Below are positions 8,862-16,595 of a stretch of 64,000 nucleotides of DNA, piece after piece. The stretch is taken from NCBI GenBank assembly GCA_041393395.1, contig JAWKKG010000003.1, positions 62,001 through 126,000 of the forward strand, given 5' to 3'. The notes beneath the pieces are model-generated. The model made no database searches and had not been told where the DNA came from. It was given only the letters and a program-made list of their open reading frames with translations. Each line of letters opens with the position of its first letter. The stretch's first letter is position 1. A program made the translations under genes and the position numbers. The stretch is from JAGQIB01 sp041393395 (GTDB lineage Bacteria > ARS69).

Positions 8862-9486
8862 CCTCGCGGATCGCGTACGACAGGCCCTCGAGCTCGATCG
8901 CCAGGTTCACGACCCGAACGTGCACGGTGTCCGGGACGTCGAGCGTCGTGGGCGCGAAGTTCAGGATACCGTGGATTCCGGCCGCCACCAGCCGATCCGC
9001 CGCCGCCTGGGCCGCGGCCGCCGGAGTGGTGAGGATCGCGACCTCCACCCGTCGCTCGCGCACGAAGTCCTCGAGCCCCTCCAGGGGAAGAACCGTGGCC
9101 TCGCCGAAGCGACGGCCGTGCTTCGACGGATCGCTGTCGAACAGGGCCAGGATCCGGAATCCCTGCACCGAGAAGTCGGGATAGGCGGTCAGCGCGGAGC
9201 CGAGCCGCCCGGCGCCCACCACCACGGTCCGCCACTCCCGGTCCAGACCGAGAATCCGGGTCAGCTCCTCGGCGAGGGCCGAAACATCGTATCCCCGGCC
9301 CCGGACGCCGAAATTGCCGAACTGCGACAGATCCTTCCGGACCTGGGCCGACGTCAGCCCACCGAGCTCCGCGAGCCGGTCGGACGACACCGTCTCTGTC
9401 CCGCCCGAGCTAAGTTCGCGCAGGATACGCAGATACGACGAAAGCCGGCGGACCGTGGAGTCCGAGACTTTCCGCGGACTTGACAT
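8812..9486 (-). CDS. rex: redox-sensing transcriptional repressor Rex
   Basis: 224 residues. Rex represses fermentative and respiratory genes and is released from DNA when the NADH/NAD+ ratio rises. The N-terminal winged helix is clear (LSSYLRILRELS, then LTSAQVRKDLSQFGNFGVRGRGYDV, the most diagnostic Rex stretch). The Rossmann fold has VVVGAGRLGSAL and FDSDPSKHGRR, and ends with the conserved NFAPTTLDVP. A promoter-like TTGACT/TAGCGT pair lies upstream at 9527-9556. I did not find the classical Rex operator (TTGTGAA-N6-TTCACAA) in that region. It shares a transcript with hflX. Confidence 0.95.
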   Translation of the reverse strand: MSSPRKVSDSTVRRLSSYLRILRELSSGGTETVSSDRLAELGGLTSAQVRKDLSQFGNFGVRGRGYDVSALAEELTRILGLDREWRTVVVGAGRLGSALTAYPDFSVQGFRILALFDSDPSKHGRRFGEATVLPLEGLEDFVRERRVEVAILTTPAAAAQAAADRLVAAGIHGILNFAPTTLDVPDTVHVRVVNLAIELEGLSYAIREDGFRGTGSAGGGPDEE

Positions 9487-9526
9487 GCGGTGGGGTGTCC
9501 TCGATGGTGTGGCAAGAGTCCCCGGG

Positions 9527-9556
9527 ACGCTAGCAAACGCCCGGGGACTGAGTCAA
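9527..9556 (-). promoter_or_regulatory. probable promoter of rex-hflX
   Basis: On the minus strand TTGACT (9551-9556) is followed after 18 bases by TAGCGT (9527-9532), about 40 bp before the rex ATG. The -35 matches five of six bases. The -10 matches three of six, which is common in GC-rich genomes. Prediction only. Confidence 0.45.
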
Positions 9557-9687
9557 TTGCGCCGTCCGGCGCCGTCCGCCACGGAACCCGGCGCGGCCAT
9601 TGCCGTTCCAGCACCAGTCGCACCACCGAGGGCCGGCCCTCCGGGCCCGGAAATCGCGGGCGCAGCCCCCGCGCAAGGAGTCGTTCG

Positions 9688-10950
9688 ATGATCGGGATCC
9701 GTGTCGCACCGCTTCTTGCGGGCATTCTGCTTCTGTCGGCGGGGGCGGCCTCGGCGGAAAAGACCCGTCGTGTGCCCGAGGACTTCGAGACGATCAACCT
9801 GGCGATCGAGGCGGCCGAGCCCGGTGACACGATTCTCGTGGGACCCGGCACGTACGCGGAGACGATCGTGCTCACGGACGCCAAGGGCGACGCGCTGATC
9901 ATCAAGTCCACGGATGGTCGGGAGAAGACCCGCATCGAGTACGTGGCCGACGCGAACACGAACGAAGCGGTGGTGACGTTCCAGCGCTGCTCGAACTCCA
10001 CCCAGTTCGTCGGCTTCACGATCGACGGCAAGGGCGAGGCCCGCCGAGGCGTGCTCGCGAACTCCGACAGCCGCCCCGTGCTCGAGAACGTGCGCGTCGA
10101 CGGCTGCGAGTACGGTGTGGCCGCACACCGCACGTCGGTGCCGTTCCTGCGCGACGTGGTGATCACGAACTCGCGTACGGCGGCGCTCTTCATCACGGGC
10201 GGCTCGGCCGACGTGAAGAACGCCCGCTTCATCAACGGCGAGAAGTACGGAATCTACGCGAACACCGCGACGGACGTCCTCCGCCTGCGCAACGTCCAGA
10301 TCGAGGACAACGGCCAGATCGGCATCCAGGCGAGCGACGCGGAGTTCGAGCTCCTCGACAGCACGGTGATCAACAACGGCGACACCGGCATCCTGGTGCA
10401 GGACACGTCGCCTGTGATCCGCAACGTCAAGATCGCGAAGCACACGAACATCGGCATCGTGCTCGAGGCGAGCTCGGCCCGCATCGAGAACTGCGACATC
10501 CGCCAGCAGGAGCACGGCCTCATCTGCTCGATCGAAGGCGACCCGATCATCGCGAAGTGCACGTTCGACGAGGCGAAGGTCTACCACATCGGCATCGAGG
10601 GCGACGCGAATCCGCTCATCGGCGGCAGCCTCGAGAACGCGAACGCGTTCCTCGGGCGTCCCGAGGTGGCGTTGCACACGTCGTCCACGGCGGCCATCGA
10701 CGCGACCTACAACTACTGGGGCTTCCCCTGCGTGCCGGAGAAGGCGCTCGAGAACGTCGGCGAGGGCAAGCTCAAGCGGCGACCCTGGATGGCGCCGAAC
10801 CTCTCGCGCTCCTTCGACGACTGCACCGCCGCGCGCCACTACTACAAGAAGTGGAAAGACGGGAAGATCGACGCTCAGGGCAATCCGATCGGGCCCGAGG
10901 AAGCGCTCGACGACAACTTCTCGCCCGAGGACGACGCCGCCGGCGAGTAG
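9688..10950 (+). CDS. exported right-handed beta-helix repeat protein
   Basis: 420 residues from the ATG at 9688, which follows AAGGAG eight bases upstream. The longer frame from 9490 runs over the promoter region. A signal peptide is clear (MIGIRVAPLLAGILLLSAGAASAE). RRVPEDFETINLAIEAAEPG and GPGTYAETI are the standard opening of DUF1565/pectate-lyase-like beta-helix proteins. Repeated coils of about 22 residues follow (VLENVRVDGC, FLRDVVITNS, VIRNVKIAKH, RIENCDIRQQ), each adding one turn to the solenoid. YNYWGFP near the C-terminus is the conserved end-cap motif. There is no C-terminal sorting tail and no obvious catalytic site, so I do not assign an enzymatic activity. The partner gene 14828-16117 encodes the same kind of protein but is broken. 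Confidence 0.88.
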   Translation: MIGIRVAPLLAGILLLSAGAASAEKTRRVPEDFETINLAIEAAEPGDTILVGPGTYAETIVLTDAKGDALIIKSTDGREKTRIEYVADANTNEAVVTFQRCSNSTQFVGFTIDGKGEARRGVLANSDSRPVLENVRVDGCEYGVAAHRTSVPFLRDVVITNSRTAALFITGGSADVKNARFINGEKYGIYANTATDVLRLRNVQIEDNGQIGIQASDAEFELLDSTVINNGDTGILVQDTSPVIRNVKIAKHTNIGIVLEASSARIENCDIRQQEHGLICSIEGDPIIAKCTFDEAKVYHIGIEGDANPLIGGSLENANAFLGRPEVALHTSSTAAIDATYNYWGFPCVPEKALENVGEGKLKRRPWMAPNLSRSFDDCTAARHYYKKWKDGKIDAQGNPIGPEEALDDNFSPEDDAAGE

Positions 10951-10974
10951 TCGTCGCCGCGCGCCACGATCGAC

Positions 10975-12756
10975 CTACACCACCGGCTGGGCTTCGATCG
11001 CGGTGCGGATCGCGTGCTCGAGATCGTCGGCTCCGTACGGCTTGGGAAGGCTCGCGTCGAACGGAGTGGTCCGCAGATCCGTGGGGGCTCCCGCCCCCAT
11101 CCCCGTGGTCACGACGGCCGGCACGAACGGCCGGATCGCGCGCAACCGGCGCATCAACCGATCGCCGGGCATGTCCGGCAGGTTCAGGTCCGTGACCACC
11201 ACGGAGAAGCCGCGCGGGTTCTCGAGGAACTGACGGATCGCGTCGAGCGCCGTCGTCGCGGTTCTCACCCGGAACCCGAACTGCTCGAGCATGGTGCGCG
11301 ACAGTGCGAGGATCTGCGAATCGTCGTCCACGAGGAGGGCCAGCGCGTCGCTGGCCTCGAACTCCTCCATGCTCGACTCTCCCGTGGCGACCGACTCGGG
11401 CCGACACTCGGCCAGGTAGATCCGGAACGTCGAGCCGGCGCCGGGCCGGCTCTCGAGGTCGATGCCGCCGCGGGCGCCGGAAACGATGCCGTACACCGCG
11501 GCGAGGCCGAGTCCAACGCCCTCGCCGACCGGCCTCGTGGTGAAGAACGGATCGAAGATCCGGGTGGCGACGCGAGGATCGATGCCGACGCCCGTGTCCG
11601 AGATTTGGAGGAAGACGGCCGGGCCCTCTTGTCCGCGAAGGACCTGCGCCCGGGCGATCGCGGTCGGCGCGGCGCGATCGATCCGCACGCCGAGCGTGCC
11701 CGCGCCGTCCATCGCGAGAAGCGCGTTCGTGGCGAGGTTGTGGACGATGCGCGAGATCTGCAGCCTCGTCGCGGCCACGCAGTATCGCGATTCCGGCAGA
11801 TCCAGCTCGGTCCGTACGCCCGGCGGGATCTCGAGTTCCCCGAGCGCCGCTCGGACGGCGGCCGCCAGATCCGTCGTCTGTCGAACGGGGCTGCCGCCCG
11901 CCTGCGCGAAGCTCGCGATCTCGTCCACGATGCGCTGGCCGCGCTGCCCCGCGACCCGGATCTCGTTCAGGCTGTCGCGCACGTCGCCGGGTGCCGCGTC
12001 GTCGCGGAGCGCGAGCTGCGCGTGTCCGAGGATCACCGTGAGGATGTTGTTGAAGTCGTGGGCGAGTCCCCCGGCGAGGGTACCGAGCGCGTCGAGTCGC
12101 TGGGCCGTGCGCTCGCGCTCCTCGAGCGCGCGACGCGACGTGATGTCGCGGTCCATGCCGCGGTAGCCCGCGAGATTGCCCGCCGAGTCGAAGAACGGTA
12201 CTCCCACCGATTCCACGTACACCGGGGAGCCGTCCGGGCGAATCACGCGACGCACGTGGCCCACGAGGCGGCCGCCCTTGGCCCGCGCGCGCGCCGCGAC
12301 CTCGCGTGCCCGCATCGCGTCCTCTTGCCGCATGAAGTCGAACGGCGTGCGCCCCGTGAGCTCTTCCGGCGTCCACCCGAACACGGCCGTCGCCTGCGGG
12401 CTCACGTAGCGGATGACGTGGTTCGCGTCGATCTCCCACAGCACGTCGCCGGTGCTCTCGGCGAGACGACGCACCGTGTGGTGATCGCGCGCCACGGCGG
12501 AGATGCGATCCGCGCGCGCCACCACGCGCTGATGGCGGCGCACCATACGGTACGTGACGAATCCGAACACGAACGCCAGGAGCGCGCCGACCGCGAGGGC
12601 CGGGCGCATCGTCGTGGTGTCCAGCGGGTGCAGATGCCCCATGACGGAGCCCAGCGTGGCGGCGGCGAGCGTGGCGAGGAACACGAACGCCGCGGCGACC
12701 ATCGGGTGCATCCCGGCGAAGCGAGCCCCGACGGGCTTGGGCGGACTCGCGCTCAT
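10975..12756 (-). CDS. membrane hybrid histidine kinase (2 TM, PAS, HisKA, HATPase, receiver)
   Basis: 593 residues. Two membrane helices lie near residues 18-38 and 50-70 with almost no periplasmic loop, so sensing is probably intracellular. A PAS domain follows at about 93-212 (STGDVLWEIDANHVIRYVSP), then the phospho-acceptor box LGTLAGGLAHDFNNIL with His233. The ATPase domain has HNLATNALLAM and DTGVGIDPRVATRIFDPFF. The C-terminal receiver domain begins LLVDDDSQIL and has the phospho-acceptor Asp523 in VVTDLNLPDMPG. No output DNA-binding domain is fused. The start ATG overlaps the stop of the winged-helix gene, so the two are co-expressed and may act together. The partner and target genes are unknown. 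Confidence 0.9.
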   Translation of the reverse strand: MSASPPKPVGARFAGMHPMVAAAFVFLATLAAATLGSVMGHLHPLDTTTMRPALAVGALLAFVFGFVTYRMVRRHQRVVARADRISAVARDHHTVRRLAESTGDVLWEIDANHVIRYVSPQATAVFGWTPEELTGRTPFDFMRQEDAMRAREVAARARAKGGRLVGHVRRVIRPDGSPVYVESVGVPFFDSAGNLAGYRGMDRDITSRRALEERERTAQRLDALGTLAGGLAHDFNNILTVILGHAQLALRDDAAPGDVRDSLNEIRVAGQRGQRIVDEIASFAQAGGSPVRQTTDLAAAVRAALGELEIPPGVRTELDLPESRYCVAATRLQISRIVHNLATNALLAMDGAGTLGVRIDRAAPTAIARAQVLRGQEGPAVFLQISDTGVGIDPRVATRIFDPFFTTRPVGEGVGLGLAAVYGIVSGARGGIDLESRPGAGSTFRIYLAECRPESVATGESSMEEFEASDALALLVDDDSQILALSRTMLEQFGFRVRTATTALDAIRQFLENPRGFSVVVTDLNLPDMPGDRLMRRLRAIRPFVPAVVTTGMGAGAPTDLRTTPFDASLPKPYGADDLEHAIRTAIEAQPVV

Positions 12757-13409
12757 GGCTGGTTCTCGCGCGCTCCCTGGCCGGGCGGCGGGAGGATGCC
12801 GCCGTACGCCGGGCGCGGGTGCAGACCGAGCGTCAGTCGCGTGACGCGACCGTTCGGATCGCGGTACTTCTCCGCGAGTCGATCGATCTCGGACATGATC
12901 TCGCCGGCGAACGCGTGGAACGACTCGTCGTCGCGGAAGCGGAGCTCCGCCTCGATCGCGATCACGTCGTCGCCGTCGTGCGGCGATTCCTCCGGCAGGA
13001 GCGCGCCGAGCTGGCGGAGCGTGCGTGTCGCCTGCGCGAGCAGTTGATCGGTGGGATCTTCCGGCTCGGGGGACACGCGGTCGGGCGCGAGTCGACCGAG
13101 CATGCGCGGATTCAGCGCGAAGCTCTTGGCCGTGGCCTCCACGCGGCGCTCCGTGCCGTTCCCGTTCGTGCTCTCGCGGACGAGGCGCACGAGACCGTGC
13201 TTCTCCAGCTCGCGCAGGTGGTAGTTCACCTTCTGGCGCGGCAGGCGGAGCTGCCGGGCGACGCCGGCGGCGGAGTCGGGCGCGCGAAGGTGCTCCACGA
13301 TCGCGAGCCGCATCGGGTGGAGGAGGCAGCGGACGGCGTCGCGGTCCTGGTGGACTGGGGTGGGGGGTTGGGGCGGGCCGGTGGGGCCGGCGGATCGGGG
13401 GTCGGCCAT
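12753..13409 (-). CDS. ArsR-like winged-helix regulator
   Basis: 218 residues from the ATG at 13409. The longer frame from 13538 extends past the promoter. Residues about 20-95 form a winged helix: RCLLHPMRLAIVEHL, AAGVARQLRLPRQKVNYHLRELEKHGLV, the MarR/ArsR pattern in which the RQKVNYHLRELEKHG helix reads DNA. The C-terminal half (RLAPDRVSPEPEDPTDQLL onward) resembles the ligand-binding half of ArsR-family 'helix-turn-helix domain-containing' proteins of GC-rich bacteria. No cysteine metal site is apparent. It is coupled by a 4-base overlap to the downstream hybrid kinase. The promoter places the transcription start on or next to the A of this ATG, so the message may be leaderless. Confidence 0.82.
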   Translation of the reverse strand: MADPRSAGPTGPPQPPTPVHQDRDAVRCLLHPMRLAIVEHLRAPDSAAGVARQLRLPRQKVNYHLRELEKHGLVRLVRESTNGNGTERRVEATAKSFALNPRMLGRLAPDRVSPEPEDPTDQLLAQATRTLRQLGALLPEESPHDGDDVIAIEAELRFRDDESFHAFAGEIMSEIDRLAEKYRDPNGRVTRLTLGLHPRPAYGGILPPPGQGARENQP

Positions 13410-13773
13410 GGGCGGAGAATGGTGCCGACAATTTTTCTGGTCAAGGGGGATCTGTGAGGGCGGCGAGATGTCAACGTCGGCGGGGGGCGCAAGGAAGCCG
13501 GGGGGATGTCGATCCTCGAGCGCCTTCAGGCCTGCCACTCCGCGGGAGCCGAGACGCGGCTCGTCCCACGATCATTCGCCTCAAAGTGTTTTCTGCAAAT
13601 GACTTCCAGGGGCGACACCCTTGGTGACACCCGCCCCGGTCGACCGATCGTTGGTCTCGGGTGGGCGCCCGGCGGGCCGGGCGAGGTGAGGACGAGGCGC
13701 CTGCCCCTCGGGGTCGGTCTGTCCCGACAACATTTCCTGTCGCGCGGGCCAAACCGATGCTAGGTTTCCGGCC
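13410..13773. other. divergent intergenic region between the regulator-kinase pair and the phosphoesterase gene
   Basis: 364 bp. Apart from the leftward promoter at 13416-13444, it contains a more AT-rich patch around 13585-13605 (AAAGTGTTTTCTGCAAATGA) that could belong to a rightward promoter. No hexamer pair is convincing, and no gene is seen. Confidence 0.4.
13416..13444 (-). promoter_or_regulatory. probable promoter giving a leaderless regulator-kinase mRNA
   Basis: On the minus strand TTGACC (13439-13444) and CATTCT (13416-13421) are separated by exactly 17 bases. Only six bases lie between the -10 and the ATG at 13409, so the predicted start of transcription falls at the start codon. 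No Shine-Dalgarno sequence precedes that ATG, which agrees with leaderless translation. Confidence 0.5.
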
Positions 13774-14298
13774 ATGCGCGTCGCCATTCTCTCCGACAGC
13801 CACGATCACGTCTGGAATCTGCGGGCCGCGATGGCGGCCCTGCCGGGCGTCGCCGACGTCATCCTCCACTGCGGCGATCTCTGCGCCCCGTTCATCGTGC
13901 CCATGCTGGCCGCCGCCGGCCGGCCCGTCCACGTCGTGTTCGGCAACAACGACGCGGACCGCTTCCGCCAGCAGGCCCTGGCCGCCAGGTCCGGCCACGT
14001 GACCCTGCACGGCGAGTCCGCCCTGCTCGAGCTCGGCGGCAAGCGCTTTGCGATGCAGCACTTCGACGCGCTCGCCCGTCCGCTCGCGGAGTCCGGTCGC
14101 TTCGACGTGGTGTGCTACGGCCACGATCACGTGCGCCTCGCGGAACGCGTCGGCGCGTGTTGGCTGCTGAACCCGGGCGCGATCATGGGCTGGCGGCCCG
14201 GCGTGGGGGACGTGGAGGCGACGTTTCTGATCTACGACACGGAGACGGATGCGCCGGTGTGGTGGCGGGTGTCAGGAGGGAAGGCGGCGGCCGAGTAG
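13774..14298 (+). CDS. YfcE/MJ0936-type metallophosphoesterase
   Basis: 174 residues. All metal-binding motifs of the small calcineurin-like phosphodiesterases are present: ILSDSHDH (Asp and His), LHCGDL, VFGNND, and the C-terminal GHDHV followed by NPGAI. E. coli YfcE and archaeal MJ0936 of this size hydrolyse phosphodiesters in vitro, and their physiological substrates are unclear. It is monocistronic: the next gene is convergent and starts on the other strand. Start chosen at the ATG that immediately precedes the first beta-strand (MRVAILSDSH). Confidence 0.9.
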   Translation: MRVAILSDSHDHVWNLRAAMAALPGVADVILHCGDLCAPFIVPMLAAAGRPVHVVFGNNDADRFRQQALAARSGHVTLHGESALLELGGKRFAMQHFDALARPLAESGRFDVVCYGHDHVRLAERVGACWLLNPGAIMGWRPGVGDVEATFLIYDTETDAPVWWRVSGGKAAAE

Positions 14299-14306
14299 CC
14301 CAGTCG

Positions 14307-14831
14307 CTAGTCGCGTCGTCTCGGCGGCGCCACGCGCCGGTACTCGGCCTCGATGACCGCCTGATCCAGGGCCAGTCGAAGGGTTGCCGCATCCAGCGCG
14401 TCGAGGCCCGCCCGATCGGGAGTCGTGATCAGGAGGCCGGTGATCCCCTGCCCCGACAGGACTCCGCGCACCGCCCGTGTCACGTCCACGGCCGAGACCG
14501 GCGCGCCGGCTCGCACGTCCACTCGCGAGAGCTGCCCAAGGTCCAGGTCCTGCAGGGAACCGTGGCGCACGCCGATCGCGCACAGCGAAGCGTCCGCGCG
14601 GTCGAGCAGCACGCGCGGCTCGCCGAGACGAAGCCGCGCGGTCCCGAGCGAGACCCAGCCGTCCAGGACCGGCGCCTCGAATGTGAGGAGCACCGCCGAC
14701 TTGCCGTCCTGGCCAGCAACGACCTGAACACCCGAAACGGGCACGGTGAGAACGGCGGCGAGGGACGGCCGTGGGAGTGCCGACGCGACGAGGAGACAAG
14801 CGAACACGTAGAGCACGAGCGCGCGTTTCAT
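14307..14831 (-). CDS. exported protein of unknown function (DNRLRE/CBM-like pattern)
   Basis: 174 residues from the ATG of MKRALVLYV, which overlaps the stop of the upstream beta-helix gene (ATGA). A signal peptide is evident (LYVFACLLVASALPRPSLAA). The mature region has the pattern of carbohydrate-binding-like beta-sandwich modules: VLLTFEAPVLDGWVSLGTARLRL early on and VDVTRAVRGVLSGQGITGLLI near the end, where DNRLRE-type domains carry 'vDVTxxV...w'. The C-terminus ends in RRRD, with no sorting tail. I cannot name a family with certainty. Its coupling to a broken gene means it may now be poorly expressed. Confidence 0.68.
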   Translation of the reverse strand: MKRALVLYVFACLLVASALPRPSLAAVLTVPVSGVQVVAGQDGKSAVLLTFEAPVLDGWVSLGTARLRLGEPRVLLDRADASLCAIGVRHGSLQDLDLGQLSRVDVRAGAPVSAVDVTRAVRGVLSGQGITGLLITTPDRAGLDALDAATLRLALDQAVIEAEYRRVAPPRRRD

Positions 14832-16117
14832 CGGTCTTCTCCTTCTCGGTAGCTCGCCTTGATCCGGCTCCAGGACCACGCATCGACGGACACCGTGCCG
14901 CAGCCTTGGCCGAGGGCCCCGATCTGGCCGCAGCCGTTCAGTGTTCGAGACACAGGGAGCCGACTGGAGGTGAGATCGCCGGTCGCGGGGTCACAGAACA
15001 GCGGGTCCGTGAACAGGTCCGTGGGGGACGGGATGTAGTGACCGAGGTAGTCGCCGCCCTCGTTCTCCCAGAAGAGGTTGCAGCTCACGGTCGGCTCCGA
15101 GAAGGAGGCTCGGTAGGCGGGTCCGCCGGTTCCGCCGGCGAAGATGTTGGCGTGGATGGTCGTGGGGGCGTCCTCGGTCCCGAGGCCATAGACGGCCGAC
15201 GCACGACTGCCGAAGTTCCCCCAGAACGTGTTGTGTTCGAACATCCCGGGGCCCCCATCCGACCGTGGAGCCGATGCTTCCTGTGGCCTCATTGCCCAGG
15301 AAGATGTTGTGCGTCACGACCGCATAGGCGACTGGCGTCACGTGGTACGTGCTTACAGCGAGTGCCGACGCGGTCTCGTGAGTCGCGTTGCCCGCGAACA
15401 CGTTTCGCCTGATCTGCAATTCCGGGATGTCAGAAACAACCAACGCGCTGCCACCGTAGTTGTCCCGGAACACGCAGTCCTCCACCAACAGGGCGTAGCC
15501 CAAGTATGCGAGACACTCCACCCCTCCTCCGTCGTTCTCGGCGAACAGGCATCGAGCAAGGACGACCGAACTTGCATCGCTGAAAAACCCGGCGGCGTGG
15601 ATTGCCGTGCACCCCATGATCTCGCAATCCTCGACTGCGAAGTCCGAGTCCAGGCCGTAGATTCCGCTTCCCTTGCTGTACCCACTTGCCACGTCCACGA
15701 TCCGACAATCGGCGATCACAGCATCGCTCGAGCCTCGCACTTCGATGCCCCGGTACCCTGGAGCGGTAGCCCGGATCGTGAATCCGCGAAGGGCCGTCTC
15801 GGCTCCCGCCACACCGGAGAACCGAACGACCGCCAAGCCGCCGGCTGGAGTGTCCACGCGGAGCGTGGTGACCCCGGGTCAGCCTCCGACACCACCGAGA
15901 CCCCCGGCTTCATCTCCACCGCCCAAGGAACGCACGGGCCGAACTCGCAGTTCGTGTAGGTGCCCGGAGCAACGAGCACCGTGTCTCCCCAGATCCCGGC
16001 GTGGATCGCGGATTGGATCGTCGGATACTCGGACGGCACTCGGAGAGTCGCTCCCGGAGCCTGGTCGGCGACAAGCAGGAGACCCACTGCCGGGCACAAT
16101 GCGATGAAGAGTCGCAC
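14828..16117 (-). pseudogene. exported beta-helix protein broken by two single-base frameshifts
   Basis: Three consecutive minus-strand frames make one protein. The first, from a GTG at 16117, gives a signal peptide (VRLFIALCPAVGLLLVADQ) and TLRVPSEYPTIQSAIHAG with APGTY. It runs into a shift at about 15872-15875, where adding one base to the run of four Cs (plus strand) would restore LRVDTPAGGLAVVRFSG. The second frame carries the solenoid (VIADCRIVDVASG, LVEDCVFRDNYGG, IRRNVFAGN). At about 15246-15256 a run of Cs and Gs has one base too many, after which the third frame continues MFEHNTFWGNFGS to the end. It resembles the intact beta-helix gene at 9688. Both lesions sit in homopolymers, so either assembly error or real decay could explain them. 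The downstream gene overlaps by four bases. Confidence 0.78.
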
Positions 16118-16119
16118 GC

Positions 16120-16203
16120 TCACCTCACAAACACGAGCTTGCGCGTCGCTCGTTCGTGGCCGGCTTCGAATCGCACGAAGTAGACGCCGGCGCCCACGGT
16201 GGC
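16120..16203 (-). pseudogene. orphan C-terminal sorting-tail fragment
   Basis: The minus strand reads VGAGVYFVRFEAGHERATRK and then LVFVR-stop, the last strands of the FlgD-like sorting tail found on other exported proteins in this window. An in-frame stop just upstream leaves only about 27 codons. It ends at the GTG start of the broken beta-helix gene. It looks like the remnant of a deleted secreted-protein gene. Confidence 0.55.
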
Positions 16204-16520
16204 TCACTGCAACAAGGGGAGAGATCGCGAGGACATCGGACACCTCCGTGCCGGCGGCGGAACGAGTTCGTGTACCGAATCACTCGCGGCCTGGGCAAGA
16301 ACAGGGTCAACGACGCAGGAACAAGTCGGAGGGCGGCACGGGACGCGCAAGCGTCCGGGGGGAGAACGGAAGGTCGCCCTTGTCCGACGTGATTGTCAGC
16401 CTACAGAAGTCGGCGGCGCCGAATCAATACATTTGGAGGTCTTCCGGTCCACGGGGGTGGCGGACCGATCCGAGTGGCGTGCCTGCCCGCGACGGGAGTG
16501 GCGCGTCCCGGAAACGGAAC
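16204..16520. other. noncoding stretch between the gene remnants and the gyrA terminator
   Basis: 317 bp holding no credible gene, hairpin or repeat. It adjoins the orphan tail fragment and probably consists of decayed coding sequence. Confidence 0.4.
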
Positions 16521-16555
16521 GGTGTGCCGGCCCCATCCGAAGGGGCCGACACACC
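16521..16555 (-). terminator. hairpin terminator downstream of gyrA
   Basis: On the minus strand GGTGTGTCGGCCCC, a 7-base loop containing TTCGG, and GGGGCCGGCACACC form a 14-pair stem (one G-U). It begins about 40 bases after the gyrA stop and is followed by GTTCCGTTTCC, a weak T-rich tail. Confidence 0.7.
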
Positions 16556-16595
16556 GCGTCTCATGGGCGACTTCGGGAGCCCGGACGAACGAACC

